From Ruegeria spongiae (GTDB taxonomy: Bacteria > Pseudomonadota > Alphaproteobacteria > Rhodobacterales > Rhodobacteraceae): a stretch of DNA of 64,000 bases. How positions within the stretch are numbered: position 1 is the stretch's first letter; each line of letters starts with the position of its first letter. The stretch lies in the NCBI RefSeq assembly GCF_023502395.1, contig NZ_JAMFMB010000010.1, positions 62,001 to 126,000 on the forward strand, read 5' to 3'. Under the pieces are notes generated by a model, which had not been told where the DNA came from, did not search any database, and worked only from the letters and a program-made list of their open reading frames with translations. Below, in pieces: positions 23,950 through 31,938 of the stretch. A program made the position numbers and the translations under genes.

Positions 23950-26727
23950 ATGCTTGACGCAAGCGAAACAAAAACCGTGACCTTCAGCCTCAATGGCGAG
24001 GATGTCACCGTGCCCGAGGGCTGGACCATCTGGGAGGCCGCCAATGGCCAAGGTCTGGTGATCCCGCATCTGTGCCACAAGCCCGCGCCCGGCTATCGCC
24101 CGGACGGCAATTGCCGTGCCTGCATGGTCGAGGTGCAAGGCGAGCGCACGCTGGTGGCCTCCTGCATCCGTCCGGCGTCGGACGGATTGGTGGTCACGAC
24201 CGACAGCGCGCGCGCCGAGAAATCTCGCGCCATGGTGATGGAACTGCTGGTGGCAGATCAGCCCGAGGTTGCCCATGATGCCTCATCCCATTTCTGGGAC
24301 ATGGCGGCGATGAACGGGGTTGATGACAGCCGCTTTCCGGCCAAGGAGCCCGAGGCGATCCCGCTGCTGGATGCCAGCCATGTGGCGATGCGGGTCAATC
24401 TGGATGCCTGCATCAGCTGCAATCTCTGCGTCCGCGCCTGCCGCGAGGTGCAGGTCAATGACGTGATCGGCATGGCCGGACGCGGCGCGACGTCCGAGAT
24501 CGTGTTCGACCAAAACGACCCGATGGGCGCGTCTTCTTGTGTGGCCTGCGGCGAATGCGTGCAGGCCTGCCCGACCGGCGCGTTGATGCCTGCAACGGTT
24601 CTGGATGAGGATCAGGCGGGGGACAGCAAGGATTACGACCGCGAGGTCAAGTCGATCTGCCCGTTCTGCGGGGTGGGCTGTCAGCTCAGCTACAAGATCA
24701 AGGATAACAGGATCAAATATGTCGACGGGATCAACGGCCCGGCCAATGAGAACCGCCTTTGCGTCAAGGGCCGCTTCGGGTTCGACTATATCAGCCACCC
24801 GCATCGTCTGACCAAGCCGCTGATCCGCAAGGAGGGCATGCCCAAGGGGCTGAACGTGGACCCGGCGGATGTGCACACCCACTTCCGCGAGGCAACCTGG
24901 GACGAGGCGCTGGATGCCGCCGCCAAGGGGCTCTCGGACCTGCGCGCCGAAAAGGGCACGAATGTTGCAGGCTTCGGCTCGGCCAAATGTTCCAACGAAG
25001 AGGCCTATCTGTTCCAGAAAATGATCCGGCAGGGCTTTGGCCATAACAACGTGGATCACTGCACGCGGCTTTGCCATGCCTCTTCGGTCTCGGCGCTCTT
25101 GGAAAATGTGGGCTCGGGCGCGGTGACGGCGACCTTCAACGAGATCGAGAATGCCGACGCCGCCATCGTCATCGGCTGCAACCCGATCGAGAACCATCCC
25201 GTCGCGGCCACCTATTTCAAACAGTTCACCAAGCGCGGCGGCAAGCTGATCGTTTGCGATCCGCGCGGTGTCGGCATGGGCAAGTTTGCCACCCACCGGC
25301 TGCTGTTCAAGCCGGGCGCGGATGTGTCGATGCTGAATGCGATGATGAATGTGATCGTCGAAGAGGGGCTTTGCGACCGGCAATATATCGAAGGCTACAC
25401 CGAGAACTGGGATGAGATGAAAGCCCATCTTGCCGATTACACGCCCGAGAAGATGGCACCGATCTGCGGCATCGAACCGGATGCGCTGCGCGCTGCGGCG
25501 CGCGATTTCGCCACCGCACGAGCAGGCATGATCTTCTGGGGGATGGGTATCAGCCAGCATATCCACGGCACGGATAATTCACGCTGCCTGATCTCGCTGG
25601 CGCTGATGTGCGGTCATGTGGGCCGCCCCGGCACCGGGCTGCACCCCTTGCGGGGGCAGAACAACGTGCAGGGAGCCTCGGATGCCGGGCTGATCCCGAT
25701 GTTTCTGCCAGATTACCAGTCGGTCACCGATGACGGCGTGCGCTCGGCCTTTACCGATGTGTGGAACAGCGGCGATTTCTCGAACGAGAAGGGCCTGACC
25801 GTGGTTGAGATCATGGATGCGATCCATGCGGGTGACATCAAGGGCATGTATATCCTGGGCGAAAACCCGGCCATGTCGGACCCGGATGTGGATCACGCGC
25901 GCGCCGCGCTGGCCAAGCTGGATCATCTGGTGGTGCAGGATATCTTCCTGACCGAGACGGCGAATTATGCTGATGTGATCCTGCCCGCCAGCGCCTGGGC
26001 CGAAAAGACCGGAACTGTCACCAACACCAACCGACAGGTGCAGATGGGACGCCCTGCCGTGACTCCTCCGGGGGAGGCGAAAGAGGATTGGTGGATCGAG
26101 GTGGAACTGGCGAAGCGGCTGGGTCTGAACTGGACTTACAGCCATCCCAGCGAGGTGTTTGCCGAGATGAAGCTCAACATGAGCTCGCTCGACAACATCA
26201 CCTGGGAACGACTGGAGGGCGAGGCGGTGACCTACCCGTCGCTCAGCCCGGAAGATCCCGGTCAGGCGATCGTGTTTGGCGACGGCTTTCCCCGGCCCAA
26301 CAGGCGCGCCCGCTTCACGCCTGCCAAGATCATCGAACCCGATGAGCGTCCCGATGCCGAATATCCGTTTGTCCTGATCACCGGACGGCAACTGGAGCAT
26401 TGGCATACCGGGTCAATGACCCGCCGGTCGCATGTGCTGGACGCGGTCGAGCCCGAAGCAAACTGTTCGATGAACCCCAGGACCCTGCGCCGCATGGGGG
26501 TTGCGCCCGGCGAGATGGTCCGCCTCACCACCCGTCGCGGCTCGGTCGAGGTCATGGCCCGCGCCGACCGCGCCATTGCCGAGGACAACGTGTTCCTGCC
26601 CTTCGCCTATGTCGAGGCGGCGGCGAACATCCTGACCAACAGCGCGCTCGATCCTTACGGCAAGATACCCGAGTTCAAATATTCGGCGGTGCGCATCGAA
26701 GCGGCAACTGCGGTGGCCGCCGAATAA
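23950..26727 (+). CDS. NAD-dependent formate dehydrogenase, molybdenum-containing alpha subunit
   Basis: The 925-residue subunit oxidises formate to carbon dioxide at a bis-MGD molybdenum (or tungsten) centre. Domains in order are: a 2Fe-2S plant-ferredoxin domain (C42, C55, C58, C72); a NuoG-like region; two 4Fe-4S clusters with CISCNLCVRAC (from 154) and CVACGECVQAC (from 197); the 4Fe-4S of the Mo domain CPFCGVGC (from 237); then the catalytic domain. The metal ligand is Cys375 in CTRLCHASS and its codon is TGC at 25072-25074, so this is the cysteine, not the selenocysteine form. The C-terminus binds MGD (LITGRQLEHWHTGSMTRRS). A terminator follows; fdsC and fdsD are absent. Confidence 0.96.
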   Translation: MLDASETKTVTFSLNGEDVTVPEGWTIWEAANGQGLVIPHLCHKPAPGYRPDGNCRACMVEVQGERTLVASCIRPASDGLVVTTDSARAEKSRAMVMELLVADQPEVAHDASSHFWDMAAMNGVDDSRFPAKEPEAIPLLDASHVAMRVNLDACISCNLCVRACREVQVNDVIGMAGRGATSEIVFDQNDPMGASSCVACGECVQACPTGALMPATVLDEDQAGDSKDYDREVKSICPFCGVGCQLSYKIKDNRIKYVDGINGPANENRLCVKGRFGFDYISHPHRLTKPLIRKEGMPKGLNVDPADVHTHFREATWDEALDAAAKGLSDLRAEKGTNVAGFGSAKCSNEEAYLFQKMIRQGFGHNNVDHCTRLCHASSVSALLENVGSGAVTATFNEIENADAAIVIGCNPIENHPVAATYFKQFTKRGGKLIVCDPRGVGMGKFATHRLLFKPGADVSMLNAMMNVIVEEGLCDRQYIEGYTENWDEMKAHLADYTPEKMAPICGIEPDALRAAARDFATARAGMIFWGMGISQHIHGTDNSRCLISLALMCGHVGRPGTGLHPLRGQNNVQGASDAGLIPMFLPDYQSVTDDGVRSAFTDVWNSGDFSNEKGLTVVEIMDAIHAGDIKGMYILGENPAMSDPDVDHARAALAKLDHLVVQDIFLTETANYADVILPASAWAEKTGTVTNTNRQVQMGRPAVTPPGEAKEDWWIEVELAKRLGLNWTYSHPSEVFAEMKLNMSSLDNITWERLEGEAVTYPSLSPEDPGQAIVFGDGFPRPNRRARFTPAKIIEPDERPDAEYPFVLITGRQLEHWHTGSMTRRSHVLDAVEPEANCSMNPRTLRRMGVAPGEMVRLTTRRGSVEVMARADRAIAEDNVFLPFAYVEAAANILTNSALDPYGKIPEFKYSAVRIEAATAVAAE

Positions 26728-26742
26728 GGGGCAGCCACAGAC

Positions 26743-26767
26743 AAGGCGGCCATCCGGGCCGCCTTTT
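26743..26767 (+). terminator. Terminator after the formate dehydrogenase genes
   Basis: A 9-bp stem (26743-26751 with 26757-26765, 5-nt loop) followed by TTTT. It lies between two convergent genes; the A-poor left flank suggests it works mainly for the plus strand. Confidence 0.85.
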
Positions 26768-27387
26768 CAATCGTTGAGATGGCGCGCCATGAAGCGTCCC
26801 ACATCGCTCTGACTGGGGCGCTGGCCGGTGAAGACCTCGACGAAATCGGGCATCCGGGCGACATGTTTCCAGCGGGTTTCCTGCACCTGCATCGAGAGAT
26901 GGCCGATCTGGGTGTAGATCACCGTCATCGCGCGCACCTCGGCCTCGGTCTCGGAATAGCCGAAATGGGTGAACATGGCCTCGATCGCCTGCCTGCGCCG
27001 GTCGTCGGCGGCATCGACGCGGGTCTGCAGGCCGGGATCGGTGCGCGCCCAGTTGCGGATCGCCAGATCCATGCGCGAATCGAACAGGTTCTCATCCAAC
27101 CAGCAGTCGAAAATGTTGAAGATCGCTTCGCAGATCGTCTCGGCATAGGCCTCGGTGCGGGCGACCAGATTGCCGGTATTGCGCGCCTCCCACCGGGCGA
27201 TCAGCGTATCCAGAAGGGCGGCGCGATCCTTGAAATGCCAATAGAAGCCGGTGCGAGACAGGCCCAGCCGGTTGGCCAGCGGCATGATCTTGACGGCATC
27301 GACGCCGGCCTCGCAGAGAATCTCGGTCGCGGCGTCCAGCCACAGATCAGCGGAGCCGCGCTGGCGGGTATCGGGGGCACTTGTCAT
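26767..27387 (-). CDS. TetR-family transcriptional regulator
   Basis: The 206-residue product starts, by my choice, at the ATG at 27387 (MTSAPDTRQRG), since the extra 29 residues of the longer frame look non-coding. The TetR helix-turn-helix is clear: AATEILCEAGVDAVKIMPLANRLGLSRTGFYWHFKDRAALLDTL (about residues 17-60). The C-terminal ligand domain is not recognisable. It is divergent from the thioesterase gene with 131 bp between, so that gene is the likely target. It is convergent with the formate dehydrogenase genes and separated from them by the terminator, so it is unlikely to belong with them. Confidence 0.92.
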   Translation of the reverse strand: MTSAPDTRQRGSADLWLDAATEILCEAGVDAVKIMPLANRLGLSRTGFYWHFKDRAALLDTLIARWEARNTGNLVARTEAYAETICEAIFNIFDCWLDENLFDSRMDLAIRNWARTDPGLQTRVDAADDRRRQAIEAMFTHFGYSETEAEVRAMTVIYTQIGHLSMQVQETRWKHVARMPDFVEVFTGQRPSQSDVGRFMARHLND

Positions 27388-27518
27388 GACAGTCCGATAG
27401 CATTGCCATATGCGGGCGACAATCAATTCGCGGTGCATGGGCACGGCTTTGCTGGTGCTTCCTTTGTGCCGCAATGCGAGGCAGGATGGGGCAGCTCAGG
27501 CAACAGGGAGTTCGGGTC

Positions 27519-28043
27519 ATGTCACAGGAAACGCAGCCGAAATCCGGCCATGATGGCCCTTATCCAGCGCCCGTCATCGTGGGCGGGCTGACGGTAGACT
27601 CCGGCTGGATCGACTATAACGGGCATATGAATGTCGGCTATTACGGCGTCGCCTTCGACCAGGCGCTTGAGGCGATGCTGGACGATCATCTGGGGCTGGG
27701 TGAGACCTATGTCCGCACTGCTGGGCACGGTCCCTATATCCTGCAATCGCATCTGCATTTCACCCGCGAGCTGCTGGAGGGCGCAGGATACGCCATCCAC
27801 TACTGGCTGGTCGATACCGACGCCAAACGGCTGCATTATTATGCGGAAATGTTTGCCGAAGAGGACGGCGCGCTTTGCGCAACGCAAGAGGTTCTGGTCC
27901 TCAATGTCAGCCAGACTACCGGCCGCTCGGCCCCGTTTCCCGGTTGGGCGCAGGCGCGGCTTGCGCGAATGGCGGCAGAACACGAGAATCCGGACCTCGC
28001 GGCGCGCCTCGGCGCGCCGCTTGGTATCCGCAGAAACTCGTAA
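27519..28043 (+). CDS. Hotdog-fold acyl-CoA thioesterase
   Basis: The 174-residue protein starts at the ATG at 27519, preceded by CAGGGAG. The segment GWIDYNGHMNVGYYGVAFDQA carries the 4-hydroxybenzoyl-CoA thioesterase type motif D-x-N-G-H-M-N (residues 32-38), with the aspartate expected to be catalytic. HLHFTRELLEGAGYAIHYWLVDTDAKRLHYYAEMF gives the core strands. Relatives include betainyl-CoA and short-chain acyl-CoA thioesterases; the true acyl group is unknown. It is probably controlled by the divergent TetR protein. The final residues (ARLGAPLGIRR) are typical of this sub-family in roseobacters. Confidence 0.9.
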   Translation: MSQETQPKSGHDGPYPAPVIVGGLTVDSGWIDYNGHMNVGYYGVAFDQALEAMLDDHLGLGETYVRTAGHGPYILQSHLHFTRELLEGAGYAIHYWLVDTDAKRLHYYAEMFAEEDGALCATQEVLVLNVSQTTGRSAPFPGWAQARLARMAAEHENPDLAARLGAPLGIRRNS

Positions 28044-28437
28044 CCCACACGAGGAAATAAGCACCCGGCCGCACGTCCTGTCGCAAGGACACCCCCAGCA
28101 CGACCGGGCGGCTGCGCAGCACCTTGATGCTGGCTAGCATTACCATTTGCCCTAAATCTTAAGGGCTTGTCTCGTACTCTGGTTTATTGCTGGTTAATTG
28201 CCCATCTCGCTGGAAACAATCCGGTTTTCGGTCTTTGATTGGCAGGAGATCAGGCTGGGCCGCCATGTGTCTGCCACAGTCCCGTAATCTCGAATCATCG
28301 GCGGCGGAGGTGTCCGGTCCCGCGCGTTAAATTGTGCCCGCCATATTGCCGGACGCCAAGAAAACGGCCTATGGTATCGGCAATGACACCAGATTTGACG
28401 ACAATGTTGTTTTACTCTGCAAGGATATCTTCGCCGA
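28044..28437. other. Gene-free interval (394 bp)
   Basis: I see no convincing gene here; short frames on both strands lack ribosome binding sites and sensible composition. The last 60 bp before the AraC gene contain TTTGACG and an AT-rich stretch that could hold its promoter, but the -10 box is not clear. An imperfect inverted repeat CCCT/AGGG lies near 28150-28165. Confidence 0.6.
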
Positions 28438-29448
28438 ATGCCTAGCACCTCACCAAGGCATGGGGCCGTCTATGTGAAAGAGCTGGCCATCGACCTGCTG
28501 GCACGGGGGTACAAACCCCACCAGGTCTTTGAGCGCACCGGAATTTCCCCCGATATCGTCAATCAGGACAAACCCTTTGTTCCTTTCGACACGATTGCCG
28601 CGTTCTTCGAACATGCTGCGGAACTGACCGGCGAGGACACGCTGGGCTTTGATCGTGGCGCCCGACGCGAAATGCGCCGGTCCGGGGTGATCTGCTATGT
28701 CGGGATGGCGGCCCCGACGGTTCTGGATTTCATCAAGAATGTCGCGCGTTATCGCCGGGTCTTCAGTGATGCGGTCGAGATCGATGCCGACCAATTGGAA
28801 AGCCAGGGCCTCCTGCGCTGGTATTTTGCGGTACCGACCCAGGTGCGCCGCCGCCAATATGTGGAATTCGGCGCCTCGGGTCTGCTCCATGCCATGCGGC
28901 AGGCGGCAAACCGGGAGTTCAGCCCGCGGCTGGTGACGTTTCACCACCTGCGCAACAGCCATCAGGACCGGTTCCGGCAGTTCTTCGGCTGCAACGTCAC
29001 TTTTGGCACGGCCGAGAACGCCTATCACTTCCGGCCCGAAGATCTGGCCTTGCCCTTGCTGACGGCGGACAATGACCTCTATTCGGTTCTGACCGAGTAT
29101 TGTGACGCAATCCTCAGCGACAAGTCGCGCAACCTGCCCCCGCTGATTGTCGACGTCGAACGGGCGATTGCCGACCGGCTGGCCAAGGGCGAGGCCAGCC
29201 AGGAAGAAGTGGCGCGCGCCATGGGCATGAGCCCGCGCACACTGTCGCGGCGGCTGGCGGGTGAGAACACCACCTTTTTCAAGACGTTGGAGCAACTCCG
29301 CTGGGCGCTTGCGGTCAGCTATCTCAGGGACAGCGATCTGGTTCTGGCCGAGATTGCCTTCCTGCTGGGCTATTCGGGGCTGAGCAGCTTCAACGATGCG
29401 TTCAAGCGCTGGACCGGGCAGACACCCGGCCAGTTCCGTCATGTCTGA
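28438..29448 (+). CDS. AraC-family transcriptional regulator
   Basis: The 336-residue protein has an N-terminal arabinose-binding-like regulatory domain of the type found in OruR/ArgR-like AraC proteins (residues about 15-200) and a C-terminal double helix-turn-helix (about 235-336). The latter includes ASQEEVARAMGMSPRTLSRRLAGENTTFFKTLEQLR and the AraC signature VLAEIAFLLGYSGLSSFNDAFKRWTGQTPGQFR. The ATG at 28438 has only a weak ribosome binding site. It has no tight neighbour: the thioesterase ends 394 bp before it and glucokinase begins 167 bp after, across an AT-rich patch (29470-29512). Its targets and effector are unknown. Confidence 0.94.
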   Translation: MPSTSPRHGAVYVKELAIDLLARGYKPHQVFERTGISPDIVNQDKPFVPFDTIAAFFEHAAELTGEDTLGFDRGARREMRRSGVICYVGMAAPTVLDFIKNVARYRRVFSDAVEIDADQLESQGLLRWYFAVPTQVRRRQYVEFGASGLLHAMRQAANREFSPRLVTFHHLRNSHQDRFRQFFGCNVTFGTAENAYHFRPEDLALPLLTADNDLYSVLTEYCDAILSDKSRNLPPLIVDVERAIADRLAKGEASQEEVARAMGMSPRTLSRRLAGENTTFFKTLEQLRWALAVSYLRDSDLVLAEIAFLLGYSGLSSFNDAFKRWTGQTPGQFRHV

Positions 29449-29615
29449 GGCCGGATCGGGCACTCTGCTTTAATTAATTTACTTTCAAAAATAAAAAAGC
29501 TAGGATGTGCGAAACCGCTTGTTTCACTGCCAATTGACGTGCATGGGGCGGGGACTTGACCGGGTCGCCAGTTTCGGCCCCGGGTCCGATGCACAATACC
29601 AGATGAGGAAGGTCT

Positions 29616-30539
29616 ATGTCCGTTCTTGTTGCCGACGTAGGGGGGACCAACGCCCGGCTTGCCATGGTCCGGGATGGGGTTCCGACCGCCATCAAGCGGT
29701 ATGAAAACGATCGCTATTCTTCGTTCTACGAGGTGTTGCAGGACTATCGCGTCAGCACTGGAAGCGCCACGGTCGAGGCCTGCTGCGTCGCCGTCGCGGG
29801 GCCGGTCAACGCCGATCACGCGCAACTCACCAACCGGGACTGGCATTTCGACATCGACAGTCTGCGTGATGTTCTGGGTGGCACCGGTCGCGTGCGGTTG
29901 ACCAATGACCTTGTGGCCTTGGGATACGCATTGCCGCATCTGCGCCCCGAACAACTGATCCAGATTCGTCCTGTGCCGGGACCGTCGGCAAATGACCAGG
30001 CGCTTGTGGCCGGGGCAGGGACCGGGTTCAATGCCTGTCTGCTCAAGGGCGCGACGGTGATTGAGGCGGAACTGGGCCATGCCAGCCTGCCTGCCCGTGT
30101 CGCGGATGCCCTGCGTGTCGAAATGGGTGCCGGTGCGGAACGGTTCCGGACCAACGAAGACCTGTTTTCCGGGCGCGGCCTGGCGCGGCTGCACCACGCG
30201 ATCTCGGGGGAACATGTGCCGGGGCCGCAGATCCTGACGCAATTCGCGCAGGGCGAGGGCCGACAGGCGCGCCGTACGGTGCTGCTCAGCGCGCGGCTCT
30301 TGGGGATGATGACCCGCGAGATGGTTCTGCAATATCTGCCGCTGGCGGGAATACATTTCGCCGGAGGTGCGGCGCGCGGTATCCTTGGGTCGGCGGCGGT
30401 GTCCGAGTTCCTGTCAGCCTTCGAAACGGCTGGTGTGCTGGGTGATCAGGTCATGCGCGTGCCGATTCGACTGATCGCCGATGACGCCGCTGCGTTGATC
30501 GGGGCCGCGCATTTCGTGACATCCGAAGGCGGAGGGTAA
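29616..30539 (+). CDS. glk: Glucokinase
   Basis: The product phosphorylates glucose with ATP to feed glycolysis or the Entner-Doudoroff pathway. GAGGAAG precedes the ATG. The 307 residues follow the bacterial Glk pattern: phosphate loop LVADVGGTNARLAMV (residues 4-18), substrate block VAVAGPVN...TNRDWHFD, LTNDLVALGYALP, and ATP-binding GAGTGFNACLL with the catalytic aspartate in LTND. The zinc-containing ROK motif is absent, so it is the Glk and not the ROK type. It is followed after 3 bp by the Gfo/Idh/MocA gene, so the two are co-transcribed. Confidence 0.94.
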   Translation: MSVLVADVGGTNARLAMVRDGVPTAIKRYENDRYSSFYEVLQDYRVSTGSATVEACCVAVAGPVNADHAQLTNRDWHFDIDSLRDVLGGTGRVRLTNDLVALGYALPHLRPEQLIQIRPVPGPSANDQALVAGAGTGFNACLLKGATVIEAELGHASLPARVADALRVEMGAGAERFRTNEDLFSGRGLARLHHAISGEHVPGPQILTQFAQGEGRQARRTVLLSARLLGMMTREMVLQYLPLAGIHFAGGAARGILGSAAVSEFLSAFETAGVLGDQVMRVPIRLIADDAAALIGAAHFVTSEGGG

Positions 30540-30542
30540 GGC

Positions 30543-31523
30543 ATGCAGGACGGGCTGTTTCGCTGGGGCGTCCTGTCGACCTCGAAGATTGGGCGCGAGC
30601 AGGTGCTGCCCGCGATTGTCCGCTCTGCCAGTGGTGTGATTCATGCGATCGCCAGCCGCGATCCCGCCAAGGCGCAGGCCGAGGCGGCGCGGTTTGGTGC
30701 ACCGCAATGGTATGGGGACTATGACGCGCTGCTGGCCGATCCTGACATTGACGGTGTCTACCTGCCGATCCCGACGGCGCATCACGCCGAATGGTCGATC
30801 CGAGCGGCGCAGGCGGGCAAACATGTTCTGTGCGAGAAACCCATCGCCCTGAGGGCCGAAGAGATCGATCCGATCATCGCCGCGCGCAACAGTACCGGCT
30901 GCCTGATTTGCGAAGCGTTCATGGTCGCTTATCACCCGCAATGGCACAAGGTACGCGATCTGATCGCCGAGGGTGCGATCGGTCGCCTGCGTCAGGTGAC
31001 CGGCGGGTTTTCCTATCACCTGACCGACCCGGGCAACATGCGCAACCAGCCCGATCTGGGCGGCGGTGCCTTGCCCGATATCGGGGTCTATCCGGTGGTG
31101 ACCTGTTTGCTGGCCACCGGTGCCGAGGCAGGTGAGGCGACCGGGCAGGTCGAATTCTCGCCCGAGTTTGGAACCGACATCTACGCCCGCGCCAATGTTG
31201 CCTTTGACGGGTTCAACCTGTCGTTCCACGTCTCCAGCCAGATGGCACTGCATCAGTCGATGCGGTTCATGGGAGAGGTTGGCTGGATCGACGTGCGCGC
31301 ACCGTTCAACGCGGTGAATTATGACTATGCCGAGATTGTGCTGCACGACCAGAAAAACGCCACGCAGACGGTCTACAGGTTCGACGTGAACCAATATGAG
31401 CGTCAGGCCGATGCCTTTGTCGCCGCCTGCCGCGGGGATCACAGCACCATGTTCCCGCTGGAGATGTCCAAAAAGGTGCAGCAGGTGATCGACGGGATCT
31501 ATGCCGCAGGTGGTCGGGCCTGA
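30543..31523 (+). CDS. Gfo/Idh/MocA-family NAD(P)-dependent oxidoreductase
   Basis: The 326-residue protein has the Rossmann start FRWGVLSTSKIGREQVLPAI and the family signature GKHVLCEKPIAL (around residues 94-105), where the lysine of the EKP motif is catalytic. The segment YLPIPTAHHAEWSIRAAQAG is also typical. The C-terminal alpha-beta domain includes GGGALPDIGVYPV, the conserved histidine being replaced by the usual D-x-G-x-Y pattern of this group. Relatives oxidise sugars such as xylose or glucose or their dimers. Its place 3 bp after glk suggests a sugar substrate, but that is inference from position only. Confidence 0.92.
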   Translation: MQDGLFRWGVLSTSKIGREQVLPAIVRSASGVIHAIASRDPAKAQAEAARFGAPQWYGDYDALLADPDIDGVYLPIPTAHHAEWSIRAAQAGKHVLCEKPIALRAEEIDPIIAARNSTGCLICEAFMVAYHPQWHKVRDLIAEGAIGRLRQVTGGFSYHLTDPGNMRNQPDLGGGALPDIGVYPVVTCLLATGAEAGEATGQVEFSPEFGTDIYARANVAFDGFNLSFHVSSQMALHQSMRFMGEVGWIDVRAPFNAVNYDYAEIVLHDQKNATQTVYRFDVNQYERQADAFVAACRGDHSTMFPLEMSKKVQQVIDGIYAAGGRA

Positions 31524-31533
31524 GCAGGGCGCC

Positions 31534-31878
31534 CTATAGGTTGCACTTGGCCTTGATCTCGGCGATGCGGGTATCCAGCTTTTTCCGGTAGTCGCCCGAC
31601 AGGATTTCCAGCTTCTCGTTCTCGGTGTCTGTCGCAATCCCGAGAAGTGCACCTGCTGGCGTGATCGCTGTGGCCGAGATAAGCTCCTGGCTCTGCGCGT
31701 ATTTCTTCTCCGAGTTCAAGGCGCGCAGATCACCTTCGGCCGTGGCGCAATTGACCGGCTTCGTCGATGGGTCCTTGAGCGGTCGCATGGAACATGCGGA
31801 TGTGAGCAGGATCGCAGCAGCGGCGGTCAGCAGGAGAGTGGTCCTGCCTGTGGGGTTTCGCATTCTCTGGGTCGTCAT
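31534..31878 (-). CDS. Small lipoprotein, unknown function
   Basis: From the ATG at 31878 (GAAGAGG upstream) the product has 114 residues. An arginine-containing start, a hydrophobic stretch TTLLLTAAAAILLTSAC and the lipobox LTSAC mark it as a lipoprotein. The mature part is charged, has two further cysteines (in NCATAEGDL and the final AKCNL) and looks largely helical. An ATG at 31863 is an alternative start. It begins 60 bp after tamB on the same strand, so it may be the last gene of the tamA-tamB unit. I know no family for it. Confidence 0.78.
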   Translation of the reverse strand: MTTQRMRNPTGRTTLLLTAAAAILLTSACSMRPLKDPSTKPVNCATAEGDLRALNSEKKYAQSQELISATAITPAGALLGIATDTENEKLEILSGDYRKKLDTRIAEIKAKCNL

Positions 31879-31938
31879 CCTGGCCTCTTCCCTTCTGTTT
31901 ATGGTTTCGCGCGACAGGTCGGAAACGCGGTCCACCCA

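Noticed and set aside
25072-25074. Possible selenocysteine in the formate dehydrogenase active site
   Set aside because: The codon at the metal-ligand position is TGC, so cysteine is used directly.
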